Assembly: GCA_905204935.1 (NCBI GenBank)
Contig: CAJLBJ010000003.1
Location: forward strand, 31,016-95,015
Direction of reading: 5' to 3'
DNA: 64,000 nucleotides
Source: an uncultured Lactobacillus sp.
GTDB taxonomy: Bacteria > Bacillota > Bacilli > Lactobacillales > Lactobacillaceae
Below are positions 1-7,752 of the stretch, one piece after another (position 1 is the stretch's first letter; each line of letters opens with the position of its first letter). The notes beneath the pieces are model-generated. The model was not told where the DNA came from. It ran no database searches and saw nothing but the letters and a program-made list of their open reading frames with translations. The position numbers and the translations under genes are program-made.

Positions 1-510
1 CATGACTAGCGACATCAAGGCTCTAAATTCTTCATAAGTCTCGACTTTTAACATTTTTAAATCACAATTTTGATAGACCTGTTGTAAAAAGTCCACCTTA
101 TCGGTATCTTTTGATTTATATTTTTCACGCCGCAATTCACGTAGTAATAAACGATAATCCCGACTTTCAATAGCTAATCTAAAAAAGTCCGTATACTCCT
201 TGCTAAGAACATTGACTTTCATCGCATTCGTACCGTCTTTAATCGTTGCAAATAAATCCCCTTGATGATGTTGCAAGCTTGTTAAAAACGAAGCTTGTAA
301 CTCATTTTTCATCCCACTTGCAAAATATAAATATAGATCTTGCTTATCTTCGAAATATTGATAAAAACTGCCTCGCGGAATTTGTGCTTCTTTGATGATA
401 CGATTAATCGAGGCATCATTAAAACTAACTTGTGAAAATTCCTTGCAAGCAGCCGCCAGCAAACGTTGCTTTTTTTCTGGACTAATATTGAAAAAAGTTT
501 GCTTAGGCAT
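1..510 (-). CDS. TetR/AcrR-family regulator (3' end cut by window)
   Basis: Reading the minus strand from the ATG at 510 gives 170 codons open to the window edge. The N-terminus (MPKQTFFNISPEKKQRLLAA) leads into a TetR-type helix-turn-helix, with INRIIKEAQIPRGSFYQYF as recognition helix followed by the usual EDKQDLY. The remainder is the helical ligand/dimer domain, whose C-terminus lies outside the window. A strong ribosome site (AGGAGGAAAG) sits in the 11-nt gap after the ABC transporter gene, so the two are co-transcribed. By family behaviour it should repress its own operon; the two abutting palindromes at 2543-2572 over the operon promoter are the obvious operator. The inducing ligand cannot be told from sequence. 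Confidence 0.9.
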   Translation of the reverse strand, partial: MPKQTFFNISPEKKQRLLAAACKEFSQVSFNDASINRIIKEAQIPRGSFYQYFEDKQDLYLYFASGMKNELQASFLTSLQHHQGDLFATIKDGTNAMKVNVLSKEYTDFFRLAIESRDYRLLLRELRREKYKSKDTDKVDFLQQVYQNCDLKMLKVETYEEFRALMSLVM

Positions 511-521
511 CTTCTTTCCTC

Positions 522-2516
522 CTATTCTTTGCGTAAAGCCTCCACTGGATCGAGCCGTGCTGCACGACTAGCAGGCATAAGACTTGCTAACATACTGATG
601 ATGACACTCAACAATATCCCAGCCAAAACATATTGCCAACTAACGGCTACAACGTTAATTTGATAGGCTGTTTGTGTAACATGATTGATTCCAAGGCCTA
701 AAATATAAGTCACAAAAACACCCAAGATTCCAGCACCCAAGCCAATCAAAAAGGCTTCGGCTACAAAGATTCGACTGATATCTTTTTTTCTAGCTCCTAA
801 AGCTTTTAATACTCCAATTTCTTTTGTCCGTTCAACTACCGAGATATTTAAAACTACTAAAATCATAATAGCCGATACAACAAGTGATACAGCCGCAATC
901 GCAGTCAAAACATAAGTTAAGATGTCTAACATTTGTGAAAACATTTCGGTCATCGTCTCTTGCATCGATCCGGTATAACCCATCTTCTTGACTTTTTCTT
1001 TGATCTTAGCAGTATTTTCTTTATCCTTAGTGTATAGATAGATTGTATTGGGTTTTAGAGTTTGATTGTACTCTTTAAACAATTGCTTTAAATCTTGATA
1101 ACGCACAAATAACGTACTCATTGTGGCATTGCCTTCTTGTTCATATAACCCTGAAACCCGATAATTCTTGGTAATATCCGCATCGCCCAGCTTAAGATTA
1201 AGTGTAACTGTCTTACCTACAATATTTTTCCCAAGCAAATCAGCTGTTGTCTTATCCAACATAATCTCATTTTTACCAGGAAACTTTCCTTGCTTAACAT
1301 TTGCTTTAGCAATGCTAGAAGAAATAGTTTGTAGCATCATAATCTTAGCTGAATTTTTCTGATACGAAACGCTATTAGTTCCTAATGAAAAAGCACTGTA
1401 TCCTAACTCTAATCGATCAACATGTTTGATTTTTGCCAATTTAGCTTGATCTTTAGCACTAAAAGCCATAGCTTGACTAGTCCCTGTTAGAGCAGCCATT
1501 TGATTTTGTTGTTGTTTGGCAATGTCTTCTTTTGAGACTTGCATCTGCCCGTTTTGCATCTGTTCTTGTGCACTAGACTTTTTATGAACCTCAGTGATAT
1601 TAGGGTTGGTATAAGACTTCATTGTTCCTTTGACATAGCTAGTCACACCTTTTCCTAAAGACAACATCAAGACTACCGACATGATTCCAATACTTGAACC
1701 AAGTGCTACCAATAAATTACGACTAAGCTTGGCTTTCATATTCAAAAAAGCTAACCGTAGTGCTTTTGTAAAGCTCATATTCTTGCAACTCTTAAAAGTA
1801 GTTGACGCTAAAGCTTTAGGCATAGTCGCCTCTTTTTGATATGTATCGCTAATTAGGTTACCATTGTCGATTCGTAAAATTCGACTACAATGACTTGCAA
1901 CCTTATCTGAGTGCGTCACCATCAAAACTAGCTTACCTGCTTTAGCAATATTTTGTATCATCTTTAAAATAACATCGGTAGTTTGAGCATCAAGCGCCCC
2001 AGTTGGTTCATCAGCAATAATTACATCAGGATCATTAACTAAAGCTCTAGCAATTGCTACTCGTTGCTTTTGACCACCAGAAATTTGATCTGGACGCTTA
2101 TACAAATGATCTCCTAATCCTACTTGCGTTAATAACTCTTTTGCACGCATCTCACGCTTTTTTGTATCCTCATTAGACAAAGTCATTGCAAGTGCAACAT
2201 TATCTAGCAAATTAAGATGAGGAATCAAATTAAAGTTTTGGAAAATAAACCCTATGCTTTTTTTGTGATAATCTACCAATTCTTGTTGATTATACTCAGC
2301 CAAATTACGTTTCTGGTAAAGAATTTGACCACCAAAATCCGAATCTAAGCCACCGATTAAATTCATCAAAGTTGACTTACCGCTGCCTGATTCACCAACA
2401 ATTGCAACTAATTCACCAGCTTCAAAACTTGCATTAATCCCTTTAAGGGCCTGAAATTCTCCGCCACCTGCAAGCTTATAGTTTTTGGTTACATTATGCA
2501 ATTCTAATAATCCCAT
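522..2516 (-). CDS. ABC transporter, fused ATPase and MacB/FtsX-type permease
   Basis: The 664-residue protein joins an N-terminal ATPase to a permease. The ATPase shows Walker A GESGSGKST (about residue 40), signature SGGQKQR, Walker B VIIADEPTGALD and the switch histidine in MVTHSD. The permease has one transmembrane helix near residue 265, a large extracytoplasmic MacB-PCD-like domain rich in K and Q, and three C-terminal helices ending in the FtsX hallmark (ERTKEIGVLKALGA, then SRAARLDPVEALR). Such fused exporters do not transport by a classic channel; relatives act mechanically on peptides, antibiotics or envelope substrates. The downstream TetR gene and operator suggest induction by a toxic compound, which is inference. 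The start is supported by GGAGGAGGC upstream. Confidence 0.9.
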   Translation of the reverse strand: MGLLELHNVTKNYKLAGGGEFQALKGINASFEAGELVAIVGESGSGKSTLMNLIGGLDSDFGGQILYQKRNLAEYNQQELVDYHKKSIGFIFQNFNLIPHLNLLDNVALAMTLSNEDTKKREMRAKELLTQVGLGDHLYKRPDQISGGQKQRVAIARALVNDPDVIIADEPTGALDAQTTDVILKMIQNIAKAGKLVLMVTHSDKVASHCSRILRIDNGNLISDTYQKEATMPKALASTTFKSCKNMSFTKALRLAFLNMKAKLSRNLLVALGSSIGIMSVVLMLSLGKGVTSYVKGTMKSYTNPNITEVHKKSSAQEQMQNGQMQVSKEDIAKQQQNQMAALTGTSQAMAFSAKDQAKLAKIKHVDRLELGYSAFSLGTNSVSYQKNSAKIMMLQTISSSIAKANVKQGKFPGKNEIMLDKTTADLLGKNIVGKTVTLNLKLGDADITKNYRVSGLYEQEGNATMSTLFVRYQDLKQLFKEYNQTLKPNTIYLYTKDKENTAKIKEKVKKMGYTGSMQETMTEMFSQMLDILTYVLTAIAAVSLVVSAIMILVVLNISVVERTKEIGVLKALGARKKDISRIFVAEAFLIGLGAGILGVFVTYILGLGINHVTQTAYQINVVAVSWQYVLAGILLSVIISMLASLMPASRAARLDPVEALRKE

Positions 2517-2542
2517 CTAATAAAGCCTCCTCCTCTCACTAT

Positions 2543-2572
2543 ATGACAACCTGTCATATGACACCTTGTCAT
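2543..2572 (-). promoter_or_regulatory. Tandem perfect palindromes, probable TetR operator
   Basis: Two 15-bp palindromes lie end to end: ATGACA-ACC-TGTCAT (2543-2557) and ATGACA-CCT-TGTCAT (2558-2572). The second overlaps the -10 box of the ABC/tetR operon promoter and both cover the start of transcription. This is a repressor-site geometry; the TetR-type protein encoded in the same operon is the natural binder. Confidence 0.8.
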
Positions 2573-2599
2573 AATATACTATTTATATTAATTTGTCAA
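2571..2599 (-). promoter_or_regulatory. Promoter of the ABC/tetR operon
   Basis: On the minus strand a consensus -35 TTGACA (2594-2599) is followed after exactly 17 nt by TATTAT (2571-2576). It lies about 55 nt upstream of the ABC gene and its -10 box overlaps the palindromic operator. Confidence 0.8.
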
Positions 2600-2613
2600 T
2601 ATCTTTTCTAGCC

Positions 2614-2662
2614 AAAAAAGCTTGCCTTAGCAAGGTTTTCACCTTGCTAAAAGCAAGCTTTT
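2614..2662 (-). terminator. Rho-independent terminator after the FMN reductase pair
   Basis: A long inverted repeat (AAGCTTGC-CTTAGCAAGG against CCTTGCTAA-AAGCAAGCTT) with A/T runs on both sides ends the reductase transcript, just before the ABC operon promoter. Confidence 0.8.
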
Positions 2663-2668
2663 ATATAA

Positions 2669-3574
2669 TTATTTCGCTGAAGCTCCCGAAACACTATCGA
2701 GTTCTTCGGCACTATTAATTTTTTGACCTTCTTCGTAGATTTCAAAATCATCATCAAAAATTTCAAAATCATCTTCGTTCAAAATCCCTTGCTTAACAGC
2801 TGCTAGCTGCTTAAGTTCAGGGTTTTCTTTTTGATACCACTCAAATAAAGCTTGGTAATCTAGCGGATAAGTTTCATATCCTGTATAGTTACCATAATCA
2901 TCACGTAAAGCACGATAAATCTTAGCAAAGTTTTCTTGGCCATCTTTAGTGAATCCATAATCACGCTTACCTTGCTTAAATTCTTCAATAATCTGTGTAA
3001 TCTTTGAATCTTGTTGCTGTAATTCATCAAATTGAGCAACAACTTTAATAAAGTTAACAAATTTTTCTAAAATCAAGCGCAAGAAAGCTTGCGTTTTTTC
3101 ATCTTTTAAGTTTCCTTGTTCATCAAAGGCTTGCTTGGCATTTCCTAACAAAAATTCATTTCCTGGCATAACCATTGCATTTACCCCTGGAGCATCCAAG
3201 ATCTGGCGTAAGTGTAGTTGTGCACGTGAGGTTCCTTGATCATAATAAGAAGCCCCAACAATCATAACTGGTTTGTGCGTTAAAGGATGAATCTTGTATG
3301 ATAACCACTCAATTACACTCTTTAAGGCTGCTGGTACTGTATGATTATGTTCAGGTGTGGCGATGATTACACCATCAGCTTGTGTAATTTTTTGATTGAG
3401 CAATTGAATGATGGTACTTTGCGTTTGATCTTCATCTTGATTAAACAATGGAACATCCTTGATTTCTAGCAATTCTACTTCACAGATGTCACCATAGCTT
3501 CGTGCAATGTATTGCATCAATTTGCGGTTATATGAAACTTCTGCATTTGAACCAATAATTCCTACTAATTTCAT
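2669..3574 (-). CDS. NAD(P)H-dependent FMN reductase-family flavoprotein with acidic C-terminal tail
   Basis: Residues 1-185 are a flavodoxin-like FMN_red domain: phosphate loop [12 protein letters not shown], the [16 protein letters not shown] loop, and [19 protein letters not shown]. They align along their whole length with the 202-residue neighbour. The domain should bind FMN and pass electrons from NAD(P)H to flavins, quinones or azo compounds; the substrate is unknown. About 110 extra residues follow: a helical part, a duplicated acidic patch ([16 protein letters not shown], 267-282) and a terminal DSVSGAS (293-299) that fits the ApbE flavin-transferase motif DxxSGA(S/T). No apbE gene is in the window. 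A terminator follows, and the gene is second of a two-gene operon. Confidence 0.85.
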   Translation of the reverse strand: MKLVGIIGSNAEVSYNRKLMQYIARSYGDICEVELLEIKDVPLFNQDEDQTQSTIIQLLNQKITQADGVIIATPEHNHTVPAALKSVIEWLSYKIHPLTHKPVMIVGASYYDQGTSRAQLHLRQILDAPGVNAMVMPGNEFLLGNAKQAFDEQGNLKDEKTQAFLRLILEKFVNFIKVVAQFDELQQQDSKITQIIEEFKQGKRDYGFTKDGQENFAKIYRALRDDYGNYTGYETYPLDYQALFEWYQKENPELKQLAAVKQGILNEDDFEIFDDDFEIYEEGQKINSAEELDSVSGASAK

Positions 3575-3589
3575 CTTAATTACCCTCTC

Positions 3590-4198
3590 TTAGATATTTT
3601 CCCATGAAAATTCAGCGGCCGCTTTTTTATCAAGTTCTTTACTGTTTTGCAATTGGCTGATGATTTGAATAAAGATCATGAAATCTGCAAATAAACCATC
3701 TATCTTAGCCACCATTTCACTATTGTTCAAGTTTCCATCTTCATCAAAAGCACTTAACGAATGCCCCAATAAAAATTCGGAACTTGGCATGATACGTGCC
3801 TTTAATTCTGGTGCATCTAAGATTTGGCGTAAATGCATTTGCGCTCTTGAAGAACCTAATGTTCCATAAGACGCCCCAACAATCATCACCGGTTGATCGA
3901 CAAATGGAAAATTGCCGTAAGATAACCAATTTAAAGCATTAATCAAAGAAGCTGGTACTGCATGATCGTACTCTGGTGTTGCAATGATGACACCATCACT
4001 AGCCGCGATTTTTTCAGATACTACTTTGACACAATCAGGTAATGTTTTATCGGCTGGTTTGTTAAAGAGTGGAAAATCTTTAATTTCAACCAATTCAATT
4101 TGTGCTTGGTTGGCAAAATGTTTTTGCATGTATTGTAATAATTTACGGTTGGTAGAAGCTTTTGAGTTAGCTCCAACTAAACCAATCAAATATTTCAT
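3590..4198 (-). CDS. NAD(P)H-dependent FMN reductase-family protein
   Basis: This 202-residue protein is the usual length for an FMN_red/azoreductase enzyme. It shows GANSKASTNRKL at the flavin phosphate site, IIATPEYDHAVPASL and [23 protein letters not shown]. It is a close paralogue of the gene 15 nt downstream but lacks that gene's long acidic tail and DSVSGAS motif. The pair probably arose by tandem duplication and is co-transcribed. Likely a cytosolic FMN-dependent NAD(P)H:quinone/flavin oxidoreductase; the acceptor cannot be assigned. The ribosome site is GAAAGGAT, about 12 nt upstream of the ATG. Confidence 0.88.
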   Translation of the reverse strand: MKYLIGLVGANSKASTNRKLLQYMQKHFANQAQIELVEIKDFPLFNKPADKTLPDCVKVVSEKIAASDGVIIATPEYDHAVPASLINALNWLSYGNFPFVDQPVMIVGASYGTLGSSRAQMHLRQILDAPELKARIMPSSEFLLGHSLSAFDEDGNLNNSEMVAKIDGLFADFMIFIQIISQLQNSKELDKKAAAEFSWENI

Positions 4199-4373
4199 TT
4201 CTTATTCAAATCCTTTCTAGATACTGTAAAAATATTTAGTTTTGTGTTACTTTTCACATTTTGATACAACGAAATAATACACTCAATCTTCGCGCAATGT
4301 CAACGCTTTTACCTAAAAAAACGTATAGATAAACAAAAGACATTTAAATAATTTTTCTATAAATAAGGAAATA

Positions 4374-4400
4374 AAAAAGTGAGACTTTAGCCTCACTTTT
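4374..4400 (-). terminator. Terminator of the purine permease gene
   Basis: The inverted repeat AAAAGTGAG/CTCACTTTT with a T-run on the minus strand lies immediately after the stop codon of the NCS2 permease gene. Confidence 0.8.
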
Positions 4401-4402
4401 AC

Positions 4403-5710
4403 TTAGACATTTAAAATCCAAAAGAATACGATAAAGACAAAAAACATTGCATACATCAGCGGTGGAACTTCTTTGTGACGCTTAGCAGCAAGCATTGTTA
4501 TCGGATAAACGATACATCCCAAAGCCAAACCATCTGAGATACTATATGTCAATGGCATTGTTGCAATAATCAAAAAGGCTGGAATAGCAATCTCTAACTT
4601 AGACCAGTTAACCTTAGCCATGTTTTGTGCCATTAATACTCCCACAATAATTAACGCAGGTGCGGTTACTTCTGAAGTTACCACTGCAAGCAATGGTGAA
4701 AAGAACAAACCAAAGATAAATAAAATCCCGGTTGTGACCGCTGTTAAACCAGAACGTCCTCCCACAGCAATTCCTGCTGAGGATTCTACATAAGCACCAA
4801 CAGGTGAGGTTCCTAATAAAGACCCAACAAGCATCGCAGTCGAATCAGACATCAATGCTTGGCCTACTCGTGGCATCTTGTTATCTTTCATGAAACCAGC
4901 TTGATGAGCCAATCCAACCAATGTCCCTGCTGTATCAAAGAAAGTCACCAATAAAAAGGTTAAGACAACGACTACCATTTGTAAGGAATTGATGTCACCA
5001 AGATGCTTTAATGCTACTAAAAAAGTTGGTTCAAGACTTGGTACACTTGCCACAATTGTCGTTGGCACAGGAATAAATCCCATTATCATTCCAAAAATAG
5101 CAGAAACTACCATGCCAATAAAAATTGCACCAGGAACATTCATCACCATTAAGATAACGATTAATAATAAACCAAAAATCGTCACCCAAGCACTACCGCT
5201 AAATGCGCCTAATTTTACCAATGTCGAATCATCAGCAACAATAAGTTTGCCTCCTTGCAAACCAATAAAAGCAATAAACAAGCCAATTCCAGCAGAAATC
5301 GCATATTTCAAGTCAGCCGGAATAGAATCAATGATTAATTCACGTAAATTAAAAATTGTAATAATGACAAATAAAATAGCCGCTACAAAAACTCCAGCCA
5401 AAGTCGTTTGCCAAGGAATCTTCATTCCGATACAAACTGAATATGCAAAAAAGGCATTAATTCCTAAACTTGGCGCAGTAGCAATTGGATATTTAGCGCG
5501 GATCCCCATTAAAACACAGCCTAAAGCACTTGCTAGCGCTGTTGCCGTAAAAACAGCTCCTTTATCCATTCCAGAAGCACCTAAAATACTTGGATTGACA
5601 AACAAGATATATGCCATCGAAATAAAGGTCGTAAAACCTGCCAAGATTTCACGTTTAATTGTCGTATTTAATTCATCAAGCTTAAAAAAGTTAGTGATAA
5701 ATGTTTTCAC
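4403..5710 (-). CDS. NCS2/AzgA-type purine permease
   Basis: The 435-residue membrane protein has about 12-14 hydrophobic segments and AzgA-branch signatures: ISMAYILFVNPSIL near the N-terminus, LMGIRAKYPIATAPSLGINAFFAY, the TFFDTAGTLVGLA stretch and SPVGAYVESSAGIAVGGRSGLTAVTTG. This branch (PbuG/PbuO type) takes up adenine, guanine or hypoxanthine with protons. Translation starts at GTG (5710) behind GAGGAG. The promoter is TTTACA-N18-TATAGT, and a PurBox-like site lies about 72 nt upstream of the start of transcription. The exact base specificity cannot be told. Confidence 0.92.
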   Translation of the reverse strand: MKTFITNFFKLDELNTTIKREILAGFTTFISMAYILFVNPSILGASGMDKGAVFTATALASALGCVLMGIRAKYPIATAPSLGINAFFAYSVCIGMKIPWQTTLAGVFVAAILFVIITIFNLRELIIDSIPADLKYAISAGIGLFIAFIGLQGGKLIVADDSTLVKLGAFSGSAWVTIFGLLLIVILMVMNVPGAIFIGMVVSAIFGMIMGFIPVPTTIVASVPSLEPTFLVALKHLGDINSLQMVVVVLTFLLVTFFDTAGTLVGLAHQAGFMKDNKMPRVGQALMSDSTAMLVGSLLGTSPVGAYVESSAGIAVGGRSGLTAVTTGILFIFGLFFSPLLAVVTSEVTAPALIIVGVLMAQNMAKVNWSKLEIAIPAFLIIATMPLTYSISDGLALGCIVYPITMLAAKRHKEVPPLMYAMFFVFIVFFWILNV

Positions 5711-5753
5711 CTTAAAATCTCCTCGTTTTATAGTTAAAATAAAATACTTATTT

Positions 5754-5783
5754 ACTATACCTTATATTTTCATAGTATGTAAA
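5754..5783 (-). promoter_or_regulatory. Promoter of the purine permease gene
   Basis: On the minus strand, -35 TTTACA (5778-5783) is separated by 18 nt from -10 TATAGT (5754-5759). The implied start of transcription is near 5747, about 37 nt before the GTG start codon. Confidence 0.6.
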
Positions 5784-5812
5784 TAGCTTTTTTTAATCCC
5801 AAGATATCTTTT

Positions 5813-5825
5813 TTTGTTCGGTTTT
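5813..5825 (-). promoter_or_regulatory. PurBox-like site upstream of the purine permease
   Basis: The minus strand reads AAAACCGAACAAA, which matches 12 of 13 positions of the lactococcal PurBox AWWWCCGAACWWT. Its centre is about 72 nt upstream of the predicted start of transcription, close to where PurR activates lactococcal purine promoters. Confidence 0.5.
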
Positions 5826-5876
5826 TATGGATAAAAAACATAAAGCGCTTAGCCTACTTTAGAAATAACAAACATT

Positions 5877-5906
5877 AAAAAAGCACGGTGAACCGTGCTT
5901 TTTTAT
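5877..5906 (-). terminator. Terminator of the lysine permease gene
   Basis: AAAAAAGCACGG-TGAA-CCGTGCTTTTTT forms a strong hairpin with a U-run, abutting the stop codon of the LysP-like gene. Confidence 0.9.
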
Positions 5907-7363
5907 TAAATATTATTTTTTTCATCCTCAATATTATGTGCAGTTAAATCAATTTCTTCTAATGGAATCAATTTTGTTTTATATCTAATCTTATAGTAAA
6001 GATACAAAATTAAAAATAGCGGTACTGACATATAAGTTACAGCGATCGCTTGCCAATCGAAGTTAGTAAACGACTTAACATCTTGGCCAATAATGACTAA
6101 AATACATAAGAATAATGCTAAGAGTGGTCCGATTGGGAACCATTTAGCTTTATAGCGTAATTCGCTTAAGTCGTGGCCTTGTGCTTTAAATGCACGTCTG
6201 AAACGATAGTGTGCCAAAGCAATACCAACCCAAGCAATAAAGCCCGTCAACCCACTTGCACTTACTAAAAAGCTATATACACGTGTGCCAAAAATACTTG
6301 CCAAGAAAGTAAATAAGCCAATTACCGTTGTTCCAAGTAAAGCAAAAATTGGAATACCATGATTATTAACACGACTAAAGATCTTTGGTGCATCACCTGT
6401 AACACTCAAGGCAAACAACATTCGCGTTGAAGCATACATTCCTGAATTTGCAGCAGATAAAACAGAAGTTAAAATAACTGCATTCATCACGGCTGCTGCC
6501 GAAGCCAAACCAGCACGCTTAAAGACTAAGGTAAACGGACTAATTGCAATATCTGAAGCATCCGAACCTAATAAATTAGGACTTGTATATGGCAACAAGG
6601 CTGCAATTACAAAAATTGATAAAATGTAGAAAAGTAAGATTCTCCAAAAGACTTGTTTAATTGCCTTAGGGATACTCTTTTCTGGCGTTTTAGATTCACC
6701 TGCCGTAATTCCAATCAATTCAGTTCCTTGAAACGAAAAACCAGCCACAACAAAAACACTCAAGATCGCCGGTACTCCACCGACAAATGGTGCATCCTTA
6801 TAGACAAAGTTTTCTAGATATGTCGCATGACCACCCATAATTCCAAAAATTGTTAAGAAACCTACCACTAAAAAGATAATAACTGTCACAACTTTAATCA
6901 ATGACATCCAATATTCCATTTCGCCAAAAGAACGCACAGATAAAGCATTGATTAAAAAGACGATTGTTAAAGCCCCTAAACTAAAAATCCACCCTGGTAC
7001 GTGAGGAAACCAAAAGCCAAGCACCAACGCCACCGTTGATACATCAACGGCTAGCGTAATCGCCCAGTTAAACCAATAATTCCAGCCCATCGCAAAGCCA
7101 AACGCAGGATCAACAAAACGCCGTGCATAAGTCGCAAACGATCCGGTAACCGGAAGATAAGTAGCCATCTCACCTAGAGATGTCATCAAAAAATACACCA
7201 TTAACCCGATTCCAATATATGCAACCAAAGCTCCTCCTGGTCCAGCAGTTGAAATGGCCGATCCACTTGCAACAAATAACCCTGTCCCAATACTTCCGCC
7301 TAATGCAATCATCGATAAATGACGTGTCTTAAGTGTTCTTTTAACATTATTTTCTTTTGCCAT
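5906..7363 (-). CDS. lysP: Amino-acid permease, LysP-like lysine importer
   Basis: The 485-residue APC-family transporter has 12 predicted transmembrane helices. The first carries SMIALGGSIGTGLFVASG, the substrate-binding glycine motif of amino-acid permeases, followed by GEMATYLPVTGSFATYA and the GWNYWFNWAIT stretch typical of the LysP branch. An intact lysine riboswitch and its terminator lie directly upstream, which makes lysine the probable substrate. The ribosome site is AGGAGG, followed by TTTGCTTC and then the ATG. Expression should fall when intracellular lysine is high. Confidence 0.92.
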   Translation of the reverse strand: MAKENNVKRTLKTRHLSMIALGGSIGTGLFVASGSAISTAGPGGALVAYIGIGLMVYFLMTSLGEMATYLPVTGSFATYARRFVDPAFGFAMGWNYWFNWAITLAVDVSTVALVLGFWFPHVPGWIFSLGALTIVFLINALSVRSFGEMEYWMSLIKVVTVIIFLVVGFLTIFGIMGGHATYLENFVYKDAPFVGGVPAILSVFVVAGFSFQGTELIGITAGESKTPEKSIPKAIKQVFWRILLFYILSIFVIAALLPYTSPNLLGSDASDIAISPFTLVFKRAGLASAAAVMNAVILTSVLSAANSGMYASTRMLFALSVTGDAPKIFSRVNNHGIPIFALLGTTVIGLFTFLASIFGTRVYSFLVSASGLTGFIAWVGIALAHYRFRRAFKAQGHDLSELRYKAKWFPIGPLLALFLCILVIIGQDVKSFTNFDWQAIAVTYMSVPLFLILYLYYKIRYKTKLIPLEEIDLTAHNIEDEKNNI

Positions 7364-7430
7364 GAAGCAAACCTCCTAAATTTTATTGAGGTCTAAAAAA
7401 CAACAACCAGCTATGACAAACGTGCGGTAA

Positions 7431-7467
7431 TAAAAAGAGCGTGCCTTCGTAAAAAGGTCACGCTCGC
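7431..7467 (-). terminator. Riboswitch-controlled terminator before lysP
   Basis: On the minus strand GAGCGTG-ACCTT...AAGG-CACGCTC is followed by TTTTT, between the lysine aptamer and lysP. It is the expression platform of the riboswitch. Confidence 0.85.
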
Positions 7468-7511
7468 GTTTTTCTATCGTTATCTTCTAAATAGCATAAA
7501 AAGCCTCATAA

Positions 7512-7692
7512 ATCTCGACAGCGCTCCGTAGTCTGATGTGACTGCGACAGTGTTTAGTCTCTTAAACTAAACCCCAGCAAACCAAGCGTAAAGTCTTGGC
7601 TTACTTCGGCACTTACCCCTTTCACCTCTAGTCATGACCTCTTTACAGGCTCTTAAAGGCTACTCTTGGTTTGTGCGACCTCTTTTCGATAT
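7512..7692 (-). promoter_or_regulatory. Lysine riboswitch (L-box) aptamer
   Basis: The minus-strand RNA holds the conserved L-box blocks in order: AGAGGTCGCAC, then AAGAGTAGCC, GGTGAAAGGGG, GTGCCGAAG, GCTGGGG, CACTGTCGCAGTCACATC and GGAGCGCTGTC. The closing stem P1 pairs ATATCGA (7686-7692) with TCGAGAT (7512-7518), with one mismatch. Lysine binding should favour the downstream terminator and switch lysP off. Confidence 0.92.
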
Positions 7693-7697
7693 CTTTT

Positions 7698-7725
7698 ATT
7701 ATAACTAAGTTTTCTGAAAAAACAA
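7698..7725 (-). promoter_or_regulatory. Promoter of the lysine riboswitch-lysP transcript
   Basis: On the minus strand, -35 TTGTTT (7720-7725) and -10 TATAAT (7698-7703) are 16 nt apart, directly upstream of the aptamer. Confidence 0.65.
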
Positions 7726-7752
7726 GTCTTTTTTACTTAATTTTCATTCCAA

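Noticed and set aside
4989..5786. A 265-codon open frame on the plus strand
   Set aside because: It is fully antisense to the purine permease gene, is low-complexity (Lys/Ile/Pro rich), and has no ribosome site; it mirrors the membrane-protein codons.
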